Translations under genes and position numbers: made by a program
Origin: Desulfosporosinus lacus DSM 15449
GTDB taxonomy: Bacteria > Bacillota > Desulfitobacteriia > Desulfitobacteriales > Desulfitobacteriaceae
Assembly (NCBI RefSeq): GCF_900129935.1
Contig: NZ_FQXJ01000010.1
Location: 110,908-174,907 of the forward strand
Direction: 5' to 3'
Length of the DNA: 64,000 nt
The notes under the pieces: model-generated
What the model was told of the DNA's origin: nothing
Database searches by the model: none
What the model saw: only the letters and a program-made list of their open reading frames with translations
Shown: piece after piece, positions 28,442 through 37,862 of the stretch
Layout: the number at the start of each line of letters is the position of its first letter
Numbering within the stretch: position 1 is the first letter of the stretch

Positions 28442-29107
28442 TCACTGAGCTTTATCGAACTTCCTTAACTCCTCTTGCTTACCATGATCCAGCTTAATAA
28501 TCTGATCTCCCAGCATTTCTGCTTCCTGAAGATCATGCGTTACTAAGATAAAAGGGATCTGCCATTGGACTTGAAGCTTGAGCAACTCTTGTTGAAGTGT
28601 ACTCCGCGTGTCCTGATCAAGGGCAGAGAGCGGTTCATCGAGCAACAAAAGTTCGGGCTCGGTCATTAAGGCACGGGCGAGAGCGACTCTTTGTTTTTCT
28701 CCACCCGAAATCTGATTGGGATAGCGATTTCGCAAATGTTCAATCTTGAGCATTTCTAAGACATTGGAAACGGTAAGCACCTTGTTGGGGATACTCCCTT
28801 TCTGGGGCTTACCATACATCACATTTTTCTCCACAGTCATGTGCGGAAAAAGAGCATAGTCTTGGAAAACGTACCCTATGCGTCGCTTTCTAATTGGAAT
28901 GTTTACACCCTGCTCAGAAGAGAAGACGATCTTGTCATTGATATTAATCTCCCCCGACGAAGGGGCCTGGAGACCTGCTACACATTGCAAGATCGTCGTC
29001 TTACCTGCACCAGAGGGACCAACAAGGGCAAGAATTCCATTGTTCAATGAGAATTCGATTTCAAGCTCAAAGGTTGGTAACTTTTTCTGAAAAAACGCCT
29101 TTAGCAT
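28442..29107 (-). CDS. modC: molybdate ABC transporter ATPase (ModC), short form
   Basis: 221-residue ATPase with Walker A GPSGAGKTT, signature ISGGEKQRVALARAL and Walker B LLLDEPLSALDQ, but no C-terminal regulatory domain, unlike the ModC at 26426. Its start overlaps the modB stop at 29107. This is the last gene of the second mod operon, and the Moco riboswitch of the next operon begins about 45 bases further on. Confidence 0.92.
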   Translation of the reverse strand: MLKAFFQKKLPTFELEIEFSLNNGILALVGPSGAGKTTILQCVAGLQAPSSGEININDKIVFSSEQGVNIPIRKRRIGYVFQDYALFPHMTVEKNVMYGKPQKGSIPNKVLTVSNVLEMLKIEHLRNRYPNQISGGEKQRVALARALMTEPELLLLDEPLSALDQDTRSTLQQELLKLQVQWQIPFILVTHDLQEAEMLGDQIIKLDHGKQEELRKFDKAQ

Positions 29108-29793
29108 TATGCCCCACCTCCTCGCGAGTCTCGTCGTGATCCTTTACCCCATCGGTTCAGTCCATAAATAACCAGAAAACTAAAAATAGTCATGATGATA
29201 ACCAATACGCTTGCTTGCCCTGTGTCGCCCGCTTCATTAGCAAAGTAGATGGCAATCGGCATTGTTTGCGTCTTACCCGGAATATTTCCTGCAATCATCA
29301 AGGTAGCTCCAAATTCCCCCAGAGACCGAGCGAAGGCTAAGACTAAGCCCGCGACAATACCATTCAAAGCTAACGGAAGGGTTATGGTGAAGAACACCTT
29401 AAGTTCTCCAGCCCCTAATGTACGCGCTGCCTTCTCAAGATTTTGATCAACATTCTCAATGGCGACCTTTACAGATTGGTACATCAAAGGAAAGGCTACG
29501 ACAGCGGCCGCGATTACTGCTCCCGCTAGGGTAAAGACAATTCGAGTATGAAACCATTGTTCGAACAACTTCCCTAAGGGACCGTTTTTCCCAAAAACAT
29601 AAAGCAACATAAAGCCGATAACCGAAGGGGGAAGTACCAGAGGCAAAGTAATAACAGACTCTACAACATCTTTGCCGAAGAACTCACGTTTGGCCATAAG
29701 GGCAGCTATTGGTATAGAGGTACAAGTGACAATAATAACAGCGGCAAAGGCAACTTTCAGAGACAAAACTATCGGAACATAACTAAATTCCAT
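29107..29793 (-). CDS. modB: molybdate ABC transporter permease (ModB), second copy
   Basis: 228-residue permease of the ModB type with LPLVLPPSVIGFMLLYVFGK near residue 50 and the EAA loop AARTLGAGELKVFFTITLPL. It is clearly paralogous to the ModB at 27489. It is followed by the short ModC with overlapping ends and preceded by modA with a 24-base gap. Confidence 0.93.
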   Translation of the reverse strand: MEFSYVPIVLSLKVAFAAVIIVTCTSIPIAALMAKREFFGKDVVESVITLPLVLPPSVIGFMLLYVFGKNGPLGKLFEQWFHTRIVFTLAGAVIAAAVVAFPLMYQSVKVAIENVDQNLEKAARTLGAGELKVFFTITLPLALNGIVAGLVLAFARSLGEFGATLMIAGNIPGKTQTMPIAIYFANEAGDTGQASVLVIIMTIFSFLVIYGLNRWGKGSRRDSRGGGA

Positions 29794-29817
29794 CGGACTC
29801 CCCCGGAAATTTATTTT

Positions 29818-30630
29818 TTATTTTGCTAAGGTCTTAAACCCGTATTTTACAAATATTTGCTGGGCTTCAGAACTCTCTAAGTATTTTAGAAAATCCTCAG
29901 TAACTTGCTTGTTTTTAGTAGCCGAAATAACCGCTGCAGGATAGACAATGGCTTTATGACTGCTCTCTGGGACCACTGATACGACTTTAACCTTTGCTGA
30001 CCCTTGAGCATCAGATTTATACACAAGTCCTGCCTCTACATTACCTGTTTCTACGTAATTCAGGACCTGGGTCACATCCTTAGCCAATACGAACTTCGGC
30101 TTTAAGGCATCCCAAAGTTTGAGGTTCGTCAATGATTCTTGTGCGTACTTTCCAGCGGGCACGGACTCAGGTGTACCAATGCTGATCTTATCAACATCTG
30201 GTTTAGTCAAATCTTCGAGGGACGTAACCTTGTTGTTATCCTTCCCCGTGACAAGGACTAATTCATTTCCTACTAAATCGACTTTACTCTCTTTAAGTAA
30301 CAAATTCTTTTGTTCGAGGGCATCCATCTGGGTTTTCCCAGCAGAAATGAAAAGGTCAACCGGAGCACCTTGTTCGATTTGTTGTTGGAGTGTACCTGAA
30401 GCTCCAAAGACGAAGGTAAGCTTTACTCCGGTTGTTTTCTCAGCATACGCTTTCTGGATTTCCGTCAACGAATCTTTCATACTCGCTGCGGCAGATACCA
30501 TGATTTCTGTAGATTCAACTTTTGGGACGTTTGTTGCGGATGGGGTATTACTTACTGTATTACAACCGACAGAAGATAGAATTAGCAGAAATCCAAAACT
30601 TAATACTAATAACCATGAGACTTTCTTCAC
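29818..30630 (-). CDS. modA: molybdate-type ABC binding lipoprotein (ModA), second copy
   Basis: 270-residue binding protein with lipobox (SSVGCN). The mature part has MVSAAASMKDSLTEIQKAYA, FVFGASGTLQQQIEQGAPVD and ISIGTPESVPAGKYA. The S-A-A-S pattern near its start is the usual anion-binding site of ModA. It starts the second mod operon and is divergent from the regulator at 30857, with a 226-base shared promoter region. Confidence 0.93.
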   Translation of the reverse strand: MKKVSWLLVLSFGFLLILSSVGCNTVSNTPSATNVPKVESTEIMVSAAASMKDSLTEIQKAYAEKTTGVKLTFVFGASGTLQQQIEQGAPVDLFISAGKTQMDALEQKNLLLKESKVDLVGNELVLVTGKDNNKVTSLEDLTKPDVDKISIGTPESVPAGKYAQESLTNLKLWDALKPKFVLAKDVTQVLNYVETGNVEAGLVYKSDAQGSAKVKVVSVVPESSHKAIVYPAAVISATKNKQVTEDFLKYLESSEAQQIFVKYGFKTLAK

Positions 30631-30856
30631 TTATACTCCTCCTCAATCTTTCTTAGTAATCTCTAATCATGTTAGTTTATATTTGTTAGTGTTAGGAAAA
30701 TAAGTATCTTTCATCGAACACGAACAAACGTAAGCTAACAAGACTGAACTACACTGCCATTATACGATATGTTATAATACAATAGCAAGACATAAGTGAG
30801 AAATTACTAATTGTATTCATTATGGAAAATACTCATGAGAGACAGGTGCGTTAGAT

Positions 30857-31804
30857 ATGTCCACTGATATTTCGTATACGCCTGAAGAAGTTGCCAAAAT
30901 CCTTAGGATTTCCAAGTTCACGGTTTATGAGCTGATCAAGCGGGGTGAGCTGGCGGCTTACCATATTGGCCGCAAGGTCCGCGTTGAGGGCGCTGATATT
31001 GAGAGCTATAAGCAAAAATCTAAAGGGGTGAGTCCGCTGCCCTCCCTATTGGACCCCCCAGCACTGAGTGAGCGATTAAATCATACTACCACTCTTGACG
31101 AAAGCTTAGTTATCTGCGGTCAAGACATCGTCCTAGACATTTTAACCCGCTATTTGGAAAAGCAATTTCCACAGGTTCATTTTTTGCGTCGTTACATTGG
31201 AAGCATCGATGGACTGATGGCTTTATACCGCGGCCTTGCCAACGTTGTCACCGCTCACTTATGGGATAGTGATACTAATGAATATAACACCCCCTACGTT
31301 CGCAGACTAATGCCCGGTCACCAAACTTGTGTCATAAACTTAGTTTATCGAATGGAGGGATTTTATGTTGCCAAAGGAAATCCCAAAGGTATCATCACTT
31401 GGGGAGACCTAACTAAACCTGAAGTTCGTTTTGTTAACCGGGAAAGAGGATCCGGTGCAAGAGTGTTGTTAGATGAACAGCTGAGGCTTTCAGGAATTAT
31501 TCGCAACGATATTCTTGGCTATGGAGATGAAGAAATGACCCATCTTGCCATAGCCAGTAAAGTTGCACGTGGGGAAGCGGACGTTGGGTTAGGGATTGAA
31601 AAAGTGGCCATGCAATTCATTAATCTTGATTTCATCCCACTGCATAAAGAACGCTATGATTTAGTAATACGCCTAGAAGATCTGGAACGCCCTCATTTTC
31701 AAGCCTTAATTAGCATCTTAAAATCCCCCTCCTTTCGCAATGAAGTGATGGGAATTGGCGGATATGACATATCCCGTATGGGAGAGATCCTCGCCAAAAC
31801 CTAG
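30857..31804 (+). CDS. excisionase-type HTH fused to periplasmic-binding-like domain, likely Mo/W regulator
   Basis: 315-residue one-component regulator. Residues 5-55 are an excisionase/MerR-like HTH (YTPEEVAKILRISKFTVYEL...GRKVRVEGADIESY). Residues about 85-310 match the PBP-like domain with FVNRERGSGARVLLDEQL, as in ModE-related regulators where it senses the ligand. It is transcribed away from modA, so it probably represses or activates that operon in response to molybdate or tungstate. It is not a classic ModE, which has a LysR-like HTH and Mop domains. Confidence 0.85.
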   Translation: MSTDISYTPEEVAKILRISKFTVYELIKRGELAAYHIGRKVRVEGADIESYKQKSKGVSPLPSLLDPPALSERLNHTTTLDESLVICGQDIVLDILTRYLEKQFPQVHFLRRYIGSIDGLMALYRGLANVVTAHLWDSDTNEYNTPYVRRLMPGHQTCVINLVYRMEGFYVAKGNPKGIITWGDLTKPEVRFVNRERGSGARVLLDEQLRLSGIIRNDILGYGDEEMTHLAIASKVARGEADVGLGIEKVAMQFINLDFIPLHKERYDLVIRLEDLERPHFQALISILKSPSFRNEVMGIGGYDISRMGEILAKT

Positions 31805-31840
31805 TTGCTATCTTTCGATTGTCTACCATTAAGAACAGTT

Positions 31841-32314
31841 TTACGGTTCCAGCGCCTCAAATTTAGCATCGACGAGAAGTCCATTCTTATGTCCCGTATC
31901 TCTATGGCAATTGTTGCATCCTACTCCGTTTTTAATAAGTTTAGCATGCCCTTTAGGCATAGTCGGAGCCTCGGACTCTGGTTTGAAATCACCAACATGA
32001 CAATTAATACAATTAGAATCGTAGACGACAGACTTCATTGGGAAAGAGTAATTTCCCTGAAAGTGGATTCCAATGTCTCTTATACCGCGAACGATGTAGT
32101 CAAGTCTATGAAAAGGCCCTCTATCTTCATGGCATGCCCGACAGTCTACAGTGCTATGAGGAGATTCATCCCAGGATACGACATACGGTTCTACTTCATG
32201 GCATTTCACACATGAAGACGGATTACAAAACCAAGCGTAGGAAAATCTATAAACAATATATATTACAAGAAAAACTAAGCCCATAAGAATTAAGCTCTTT
32301 TTAAAAGACTGCAT
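31841..32314 (-). CDS. NapC/NrfH-type tetraheme cytochrome c
   Basis: 157-residue protein with one N-terminal membrane anchor (residues 7-25) and four CxxCH heme sites at C35-C38-H39, C58-C61-H62, C102-C105-H106 and C133-C136-H137. Such proteins pass electrons from the menaquinol pool to extracytoplasmic reductases. No partner reductase gene such as nrfA is beside it; it converges with the Mo/W regulator and is followed by none. It may serve a reductase encoded elsewhere. Confidence 0.9.
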   Translation of the reverse strand: MQSFKKSLILMGLVFLVIYIVYRFSYAWFCNPSSCVKCHEVEPYVVSWDESPHSTVDCRACHEDRGPFHRLDYIVRGIRDIGIHFQGNYSFPMKSVVYDSNCINCHVGDFKPESEAPTMPKGHAKLIKNGVGCNNCHRDTGHKNGLLVDAKFEALEP

Positions 32315-32427
32315 ACTTTAAATCACCCTTTTTTCTAAACACACCTTTTAATATAGGATTCTCAGTTCTTAATTTAATAATTCTTAATATTATATTTCTT
32401 TAATCGAAATAACTTTATAAAAAATAA

Positions 32428-32469
32428 GAGTAGTACTAGAGTTGCTTAACAACAACTCTGGTGCTACTC
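32428..32469. terminator. strong bidirectional terminator after chemoreceptor gene
   Basis: A 17-bp stem with two wobble pairs joins GAGTAGTACTAGAGTTG (32428-32444) and CAACTCTGGTGCTACTC (32453-32469), with TTATTTTTT following on the minus strand. Confidence 0.85.
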
Positions 32470-32538
32470 CCTATTTTTCCCCAAAATTCATAGGATTTAT
32501 TGGAACCAGAATAGAACTTTGTTCTACCTTAATTACTT

Positions 32539-34536
32539 CTAGACTCTGAATCTTGATACCATCTCTATGAGATTATGTGAGCTTGCTTTTGATAAATCAG
32601 CCTGTTTCATTACCTCATCTGACTTTTCGACTACTGTTATGCTTTTCTGTGCAATATTCGTTGTCCCTTCAGCCCCTTGATTAGCGGCTACAGCAATTTC
32701 TTCGATTACTTTCGCCATCTCCTGTATTGAAGCGGTAAGTTCCTCCGAGGTTGCACTGAAGTCAGTTACAAGATTATCAACAAACTCCGCATCCTTATTA
32801 TATTGCTCACTAATTTTAAGCATATTTTCATAGTCTCTAAGAACCTGCTTATCTATGAACTCTAGAACACTCGCAGAGCTTTCTGATAGGTTTCCGACTG
32901 ATGAAACGACAATCTTTGTCACGTTCTGTATCTCATTAACAGTATTTTTAGAGTTCTCTGCCAGTTTCCTTATCTCATCTGCAACGACTGCAAAACCTTT
33001 ACCTGCTTCCCCAGCCCTCGCAGCCTCAATGGCCGCATTTAAGGCTAGCAGATTAGTTTGGGATGTAATTTGCAATATCGCATCCGATAAGATATTGATC
33101 TGATCTACCGCTTTAGACTCTTCAATCGCTTTAATCATTTTTTCTTGCGTGTTTAGATAGATTGTCTGTGCATTGTTTTGGGAGGAGACTGCACCTTGGT
33201 TTAGTGTGCTTGCTCTTCTGCTGATTTCGCTCGCAGAGATGGCCCCCTGCTGGGCTTTAAGTGAGATTGAGCTCACTGCCCTCTCGATTTCAGTAACTGA
33301 TGCACTCATTTCCTCACCTGATGCTGCAGTTTCCTCCATTCCAGCAGACAGTTCCTCTGTTGTTGCTGACACTTCATTGACCTGTGAGGTCAACTCGGTC
33401 ATAGCTTGACCCGTAGCTATTACAGCGTTTTCAACATTTCGAGATTCGTTGATAACTCCTTTAACCACTTCTTTAACAGATTGTTGCATTGTGTCAATAG
33501 CTTTGCTGAGTACCCCTATCTCATCCTTCCTTTCCATGAGTTCCTTGGAAGCAGAGTGAGTGAAATCCCCTGTAGCTATGACCTTAATATGGTCTGTAGC
33601 CGACATAATAGGATTAGCGATCAACCTGGCTATAAAGTACCCCACTCCTAAGCTAATCAATAAAAGAATCGTTGAAGCAATCAAAATCGACCTGCCCATA
33701 GTATGTATCCCGGACATAACTTCATCTTTAGGGGCCGCCACAGCTAATGACCAGCTTGTTCCTTCAACAGGTGCATATCCAAGATATTTTACTATCCCAG
33801 TATACTCATACTCACCAACGCCCGTTTTCCCCTCGGTCATTAATTTTTCCAGCTTTACTAAAGACTCAAGTGAGGAATCCTGTTTAACATTTTCAAAGTC
33901 ATTGTCCATGTTCATAACTAGTTCAACGTTACTATGAGCAATTTTCGTACCCTTTTCATTGATCATGAAAGCTTTGCCTGATTGGCCGAACGTAATATCA
34001 TTGGTAATTTTGCTCAGATTAGCCCCATCCCTCAATGCAGCCAAAACGCCAACTATAACTCCTTCATGCTGTATCGGCACTGCATAGACGATAATTATGG
34101 ACCCATCATCTTTGCTGACTAATGGTTCTGATATAGCTCTGTTCCCTGCTATTGCCTTCTGGAAATAGTCTCTGTCCTTAATATTAACCACTTTCCCGGT
34201 TGTCAATTCTGCCGATCCATCCAGTCCAGCAATAAGCATAGATATATGTCCGCTTCTTTTAGTCTCATCTTGAAGAATTTTGCTTTTGTCCTCCCAAGCA
34301 TTGTTCAAATCCTTGATCCGATCTTGGTTGGCCACAGCTTCAAGAGTTCCTAACACAGCCTTCATTCTTTCGGAAACAACCCTTGCCCCTTCACCTGCTA
34401 ACTCAGGCAGGTTTTGTTCAATCTGAGCCGTAATGGCTTTAGCACCGTCGATGTAGGATATCAGACCCAGGCCTCCACAAACGAAAAGTAAGAGAACTCC
34501 TATATATACAACCATTTTAATCTTTATACTTTTCAT
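32539..34536 (-). CDS. methyl-accepting chemotaxis protein with Cache-type sensor
   Basis: 665-residue chemoreceptor. There is an N-terminal membrane span, an extracytoplasmic Cache-like sensor at about 30-275 ([39 protein letters not shown]), a second span at about 285-305, a HAMP domain and a signalling domain. The conserved hairpin tip has [23 protein letters not shown] 34536 is preferred because GGGAGC precedes it by 7 bases. The ligand is unknown; double-Cache sensors of this sort often bind amino acids or carboxylates. Confidence 0.94.
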   Translation of the reverse strand: MKSIKIKMVVYIGVLLLFVCGGLGLISYIDGAKAITAQIEQNLPELAGEGARVVSERMKAVLGTLEAVANQDRIKDLNNAWEDKSKILQDETKRSGHISMLIAGLDGSAELTTGKVVNIKDRDYFQKAIAGNRAISEPLVSKDDGSIIIVYAVPIQHEGVIVGVLAALRDGANLSKITNDITFGQSGKAFMINEKGTKIAHSNVELVMNMDNDFENVKQDSSLESLVKLEKLMTEGKTGVGEYEYTGIVKYLGYAPVEGTSWSLAVAAPKDEVMSGIHTMGRSILIASTILLLISLGVGYFIARLIANPIMSATDHIKVIATGDFTHSASKELMERKDEIGVLSKAIDTMQQSVKEVVKGVINESRNVENAVIATGQAMTELTSQVNEVSATTEELSAGMEETAASGEEMSASVTEIERAVSSISLKAQQGAISASEISRRASTLNQGAVSSQNNAQTIYLNTQEKMIKAIEESKAVDQINILSDAILQITSQTNLLALNAAIEAARAGEAGKGFAVVADEIRKLAENSKNTVNEIQNVTKIVVSSVGNLSESSASVLEFIDKQVLRDYENMLKISEQYNKDAEFVDNLVTDFSATSEELTASIQEMAKVIEEIAVAANQGAEGTTNIAQKSITVVEKSDEVMKQADLSKASSHNLIEMVSRFRV

Positions 34537-34905
34537 AATAATTGCTCCCATCAACTTCATTGTATTCTAATAGTGATTTGTTCAAGACTTATTAAGTACA
34601 AGATTGTTATCACCTTCATTCATTTTCTGGTATTAACACCACATCTGTTGCCTCTAAAACAAAACCTTTCAAATGAACACTATAGTTCTTGTTTGATATA
34701 TTTTAGTCGTATTTTGGGCACTAACCGAGTGACTTAGGTCATTAAATTGAATGCTAAAGGCATAACTATGATCGATCTTTATAAAAAGCCAAAGGGACCG
34801 CCCCTTAATCTACAGTGAATTAATGGTCTGTCCCTTTGGCTTTTCCTACTTCTTAAGTTAATGACAATTTAAAGGGAGCTTCTTGCTCTGTCAGATTCAT
34901 CCTTC
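34537..34905. other. intergenic region, chemoreceptor promoter and terminator
   Basis: 369 bases without a gene. It holds the terminator 34784-34844 and the presumed chemoreceptor promoter. The AT-rich remainder shows nothing recognisable. Confidence 0.5.
34784..34844. terminator. long-stem bidirectional terminator
   Basis: AAAAGCCAAAGGGAC (34784-34798) pairs over 15 bp with GTCCCTTTGGCTTTT (34830-34844). The 31-base loop can itself fold. It lies after the Fe-S protein gene on the minus strand. Confidence 0.8.
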
Positions 34906-35613
34906 TTATTTCCCCTTAGGCTTTCCCCAAGGACAGACCTTAATGCAAACCCCGCATATGGGCTTTCCGATTTCAGGCCGCTTTGCAAAATCTTCATTAA
35001 CTTTTTCCACACATCGTGAAAAGTGAAGAGCTTCCTCTCTCGTTTGAGGATGATCTTCCCATGAGCCCCCTTTTATAGCCGAAGCCGGACAAGCCTCTTG
35101 ACAATTTTTACATTTGCCGCATCGATTAGTTAGAATAGGATCCGGCTCAAATGGTGCATCGGTCAGTAACGTGGCTAACCGCACGCGTGGACCATATCCT
35201 GGGGTTACAAGCAAGAGGCTTTTCCCCTGCCATCCAAGGCCTGCAGCCTTAGCCATGGCTTTATGAGATATATGGCCCATCCAGTTAACCTTATCTACAA
35301 CTTGTGAAGCAGGAATGGCAAGAGCGCGGAAGCCATTGCCGATAATCTCTCTTTGCAGACGCAGGTTAATATCATCTAATAATATATTCGCAGCCAGATA
35401 ATGATGCAGGTACAAGGGGGTTGGTTCATTCACGATTTGTTCGAAAATATCCGGAGAAATGGCAACAGCAATCACGACAGCATGAGTGTAGGTCTCTAAA
35501 AGTCCCTGGGGTACGGTAGGAAGCCCTTCAACACGTGTCAAATCTGCTATCCCAACCAGGTCTGCCCCTAGCTCAATGGCCTTTCGTTTAATCATTAGAG
35601 CATTAATCGTCAC
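34906..35613 (-). CDS. QueG-like iron-sulfur protein
   Basis: Protein of about 235 residues related to epoxyqueuosine reductase QueG but shorter than true QueG. Features are the N-terminal KAIELGADLVGIADLTRVEG, an internal AAGLGWQGKSLLLVTPGYGP, and two 4Fe-4S motifs: CGKCKNCQEACP near residue 165 and CGVCIKVCPWG at the C-terminus. The GTG at 35613 is chosen because AAGGGGAG lies 7 bases upstream; longer starts up to 35670 are possible. As a short paralogue its substrate is unknown. Confidence 0.8.
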   Translation of the reverse strand: MTINALMIKRKAIELGADLVGIADLTRVEGLPTVPQGLLETYTHAVVIAVAISPDIFEQIVNEPTPLYLHHYLAANILLDDINLRLQREIIGNGFRALAIPASQVVDKVNWMGHISHKAMAKAAGLGWQGKSLLLVTPGYGPRVRLATLLTDAPFEPDPILTNRCGKCKNCQEACPASAIKGGSWEDHPQTREEALHFSRCVEKVNEDFAKRPEIGKPICGVCIKVCPWGKPKGK

Positions 35614-35775
35614 AGTATCGCTCCCCTTCATTTTTTCCAAACCCTGATCGCACAAACATTTAACACCCATTTAGCATTCCACATACTTTCTGAATTTCCT
35701 TCAACACTATGCACCTCTTTATTAAAACAGCTTACTTAAATGAAACGAAAAATTGTATTATAGAAAAATTCCAGT

Positions 35776-37734
35776 TTATAAGTTCGGCTTAAACCGTACA
35801 AAAAACGTCGTGCCCGATAATCCCGTATCAATATCTATTTTAGCATTGTGCCTGGCACTAATGCTAAAACAGGTAGCCAGTCCCAAACCTGTACCATTCT
35901 CTTTAGTGGTAAAAAAAGGAGTCCCGACCTTCTCGAGGTTCTGACCCTTAATGCCAGTCCCTTCATCCTGCACCGCCAGAACGACCACATCCCCTTCCAT
36001 GAACGTTTTTATCGTCAGTGTCCCGCCATCCGGCATCGCTTCCATTCCATTTCGGACAAGGTTCAAAATTAGCTGGCGAATCTCCTTCTCGTCCAGGGAC
36101 AAGACTTCAATATCCTGAAGTTCTATTATAATGTTCTTGTCGCTAACCATCGCATCCGCCTGAATCAACGGGAACAGGTTCTCTAAAAGACTGTTGAGAT
36201 TCAAGACCTTCAAATCTATGGTCTTAGTCTTAGCCAGGCTTAGGAATTCTGTGATAATGTTGTTTGCCCTGTCAAGCTCTTCGATCATCAGATCAAAATA
36301 ACCCTTTGACTGTTTAAATTCTTCTTTGTCCCCTAATAACTGAAGGAACCCCCGAACGGTAGTCATCGGGTTTCTAACTTCGTGACCGATCCCCGCCGCC
36401 ATTTGCCCCACAAGGTTTAAGCGGTCTAAACGAGCCATTTCCTTTTCAAACATCCTACGTTCGGAAATATCATGGTAATATACGGACAATCCTTCCTCAG
36501 ATGGATAAACATGCACTTCATACGGTATATCAGAATTGCGTCCCTTAATCTCAAAATGTTCGGTTTCCCTCGTGTTCATGGCCCTTTTAAAAAAAGGGTG
36601 GAACTCAGCAAGCGACTCAGGGAAGACTTCCCAAATATTTCGACCAATTAACTCTTCCCGCCCCTTTAACCAATATTTCTCCGCCTCTTTATTGACATAG
36701 ATGAACTGCCCTTGGTGATCTAGAGTAAAGAAGACATCCGTTATGCTTTCAAGAATATTGTTAAGCATAAGGCCTGTCTCTCTCAACTCTCTGGCAATTT
36801 TATTACGTTCGAATATTTCTTCTTTGAGCTTTTTATTCGTATGGAAAAGTTCGCTTGTTCGCTCAAGAACGAGCCTTTCCAGAGTTTTATAGCGATCTTT
36901 CCGCTCTTTCTCTAGCTGTTTCCGCTCAGTAATATCCCTCACAGACCATACGACAACCTGCTGCTCTCCAATGCTGGCCACTCCGATCTGAATCTCTACT
37001 GGGAAAGTTGCCCCATTTTTATGCATGGCCGTAGCGTCTAGTATCTTGATTTGACTTTTATCAAGATAATTCATAATATTCAGGAAAGAAAAGCTTTCTC
37101 CATGAAAAAGCTTTGATACATTCTTTCCCTGTAACTCCTCATGCTCATAACCGAACATCCCCGTTATCGCAGGATTTGAGTTAATAACTTGACCCAAAGT
37201 ATCCATAGTGATCAAAGTATCTATGGAAGTTTCTCCAATCACGCGGGACAGAGCTTCAGCCTTACTCAAATCCGAAGTAGTTCGTTCCAAGCTTTCATTC
37301 ATAGTTTGAAGCTCAAGTGCATCCTGCTTCAGCAATTCATTTTGAAGCTTAATTTGCTTCTTATGAAAATGTATCTTTACAAATGCCTCTATCTTTGCTT
37401 TGAGCATTTCTGGGTTGAATGGTTTAAACAAATAGTCAATCGCACCTAAAGAATACCCTTGTGCAATGTTTTCCGTGGAATGATAGATTGCTGTAATGAA
37501 AATAATGGGGGTATCTTCGTTCCTTTTTCTTGCCCTAACGAGCTTGGCAGTTTCAAATCCATCCATTCCAGGCATCTGTACGTCTAACAGAATCACTGCA
37601 AAATCATCTTTCAGTAAGCATTTTAAGGCCTCTTCTCCGGAGCTGGCAAAAACCAACTGATAGTCTGGTGATTTGAGTACAGCCTCCAAAGCCAACAAAT
37701 TTTCTCGACGGTCATCAACAATTAAGATTTTCAT
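35776..37734 (-). CDS. receiver-PAS-PAS sensor histidine kinase
   Basis: 652-residue soluble kinase. Residues 1-120 are a receiver (LLDVQMPGMDGFE, phospho-acceptor near D54), followed by a coiled helix, a PAS domain at about 155-280 (VINSNPAITGMFGYEHEELQ), a second PAS at about 325-425 (FFTLDHQGQFIYVNKEAEKY), the HisKA box GIGHEVRNPMTTV and a HATPase domain (GTGLGLATCFSI). The N-terminal receiver suggests it is controlled by phosphotransfer from another kinase, possibly the hybrid kinase at 38732. It is third in a cluster with cheR and that kinase. Confidence 0.9.
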   Translation of the reverse strand: MKILIVDDRRENLLALEAVLKSPDYQLVFASSGEEALKCLLKDDFAVILLDVQMPGMDGFETAKLVRARKRNEDTPIIFITAIYHSTENIAQGYSLGAIDYLFKPFNPEMLKAKIEAFVKIHFHKKQIKLQNELLKQDALELQTMNESLERTTSDLSKAEALSRVIGETSIDTLITMDTLGQVINSNPAITGMFGYEHEELQGKNVSKLFHGESFSFLNIMNYLDKSQIKILDATAMHKNGATFPVEIQIGVASIGEQQVVVWSVRDITERKQLEKERKDRYKTLERLVLERTSELFHTNKKLKEEIFERNKIARELRETGLMLNNILESITDVFFTLDHQGQFIYVNKEAEKYWLKGREELIGRNIWEVFPESLAEFHPFFKRAMNTRETEHFEIKGRNSDIPYEVHVYPSEEGLSVYYHDISERRMFEKEMARLDRLNLVGQMAAGIGHEVRNPMTTVRGFLQLLGDKEEFKQSKGYFDLMIEELDRANNIITEFLSLAKTKTIDLKVLNLNSLLENLFPLIQADAMVSDKNIIIELQDIEVLSLDEKEIRQLILNLVRNGMEAMPDGGTLTIKTFMEGDVVVLAVQDEGTGIKGQNLEKVGTPFFTTKENGTGLGLATCFSISARHNAKIDIDTGLSGTTFFVRFKPNL

Positions 37735-37834
37735 TTTTTGCTCATCCTCGGTACCCCTCAGATTATTTTTATCTCTCTTAATGGATTCGTAATCGATTTT
37801 AGTATATTTTAGTATATTTTATTTTATTTTATTT

Positions 37835-37862
37835 GCTTTGCTTTGCTTTGCTTTGCTTTGCT
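37835..37862. repeat. pentanucleotide microsatellite (GCTTT)5
   Basis: Five units of GCTTT plus GCT, preceded by ATTTT repeats and two AGTATATTTT units from 37801. It starts at the stop codon of the CheR-like gene on the minus strand and lies about 100 bases before the next start. Repeats of this type can change length by slippage. Confidence 0.85.

Noticed and set aside
31805..32286. Plus-strand frames across the cytochrome gene
   Set aside because: The minus strand encodes four CxxCH sites and a membrane anchor; the plus-strand frames have no motifs or ribosome binding sites.
32855..33937. Plus-strand frames within the chemoreceptor gene
   Set aside because: They are shadows of a highly conserved coding sequence on the opposite strand.
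37801..37862. CRISPR-like array
   Set aside because: Units are 5 bases and contiguous with no spacers; it is a microsatellite. No CRISPR array or cas gene was found in the window.
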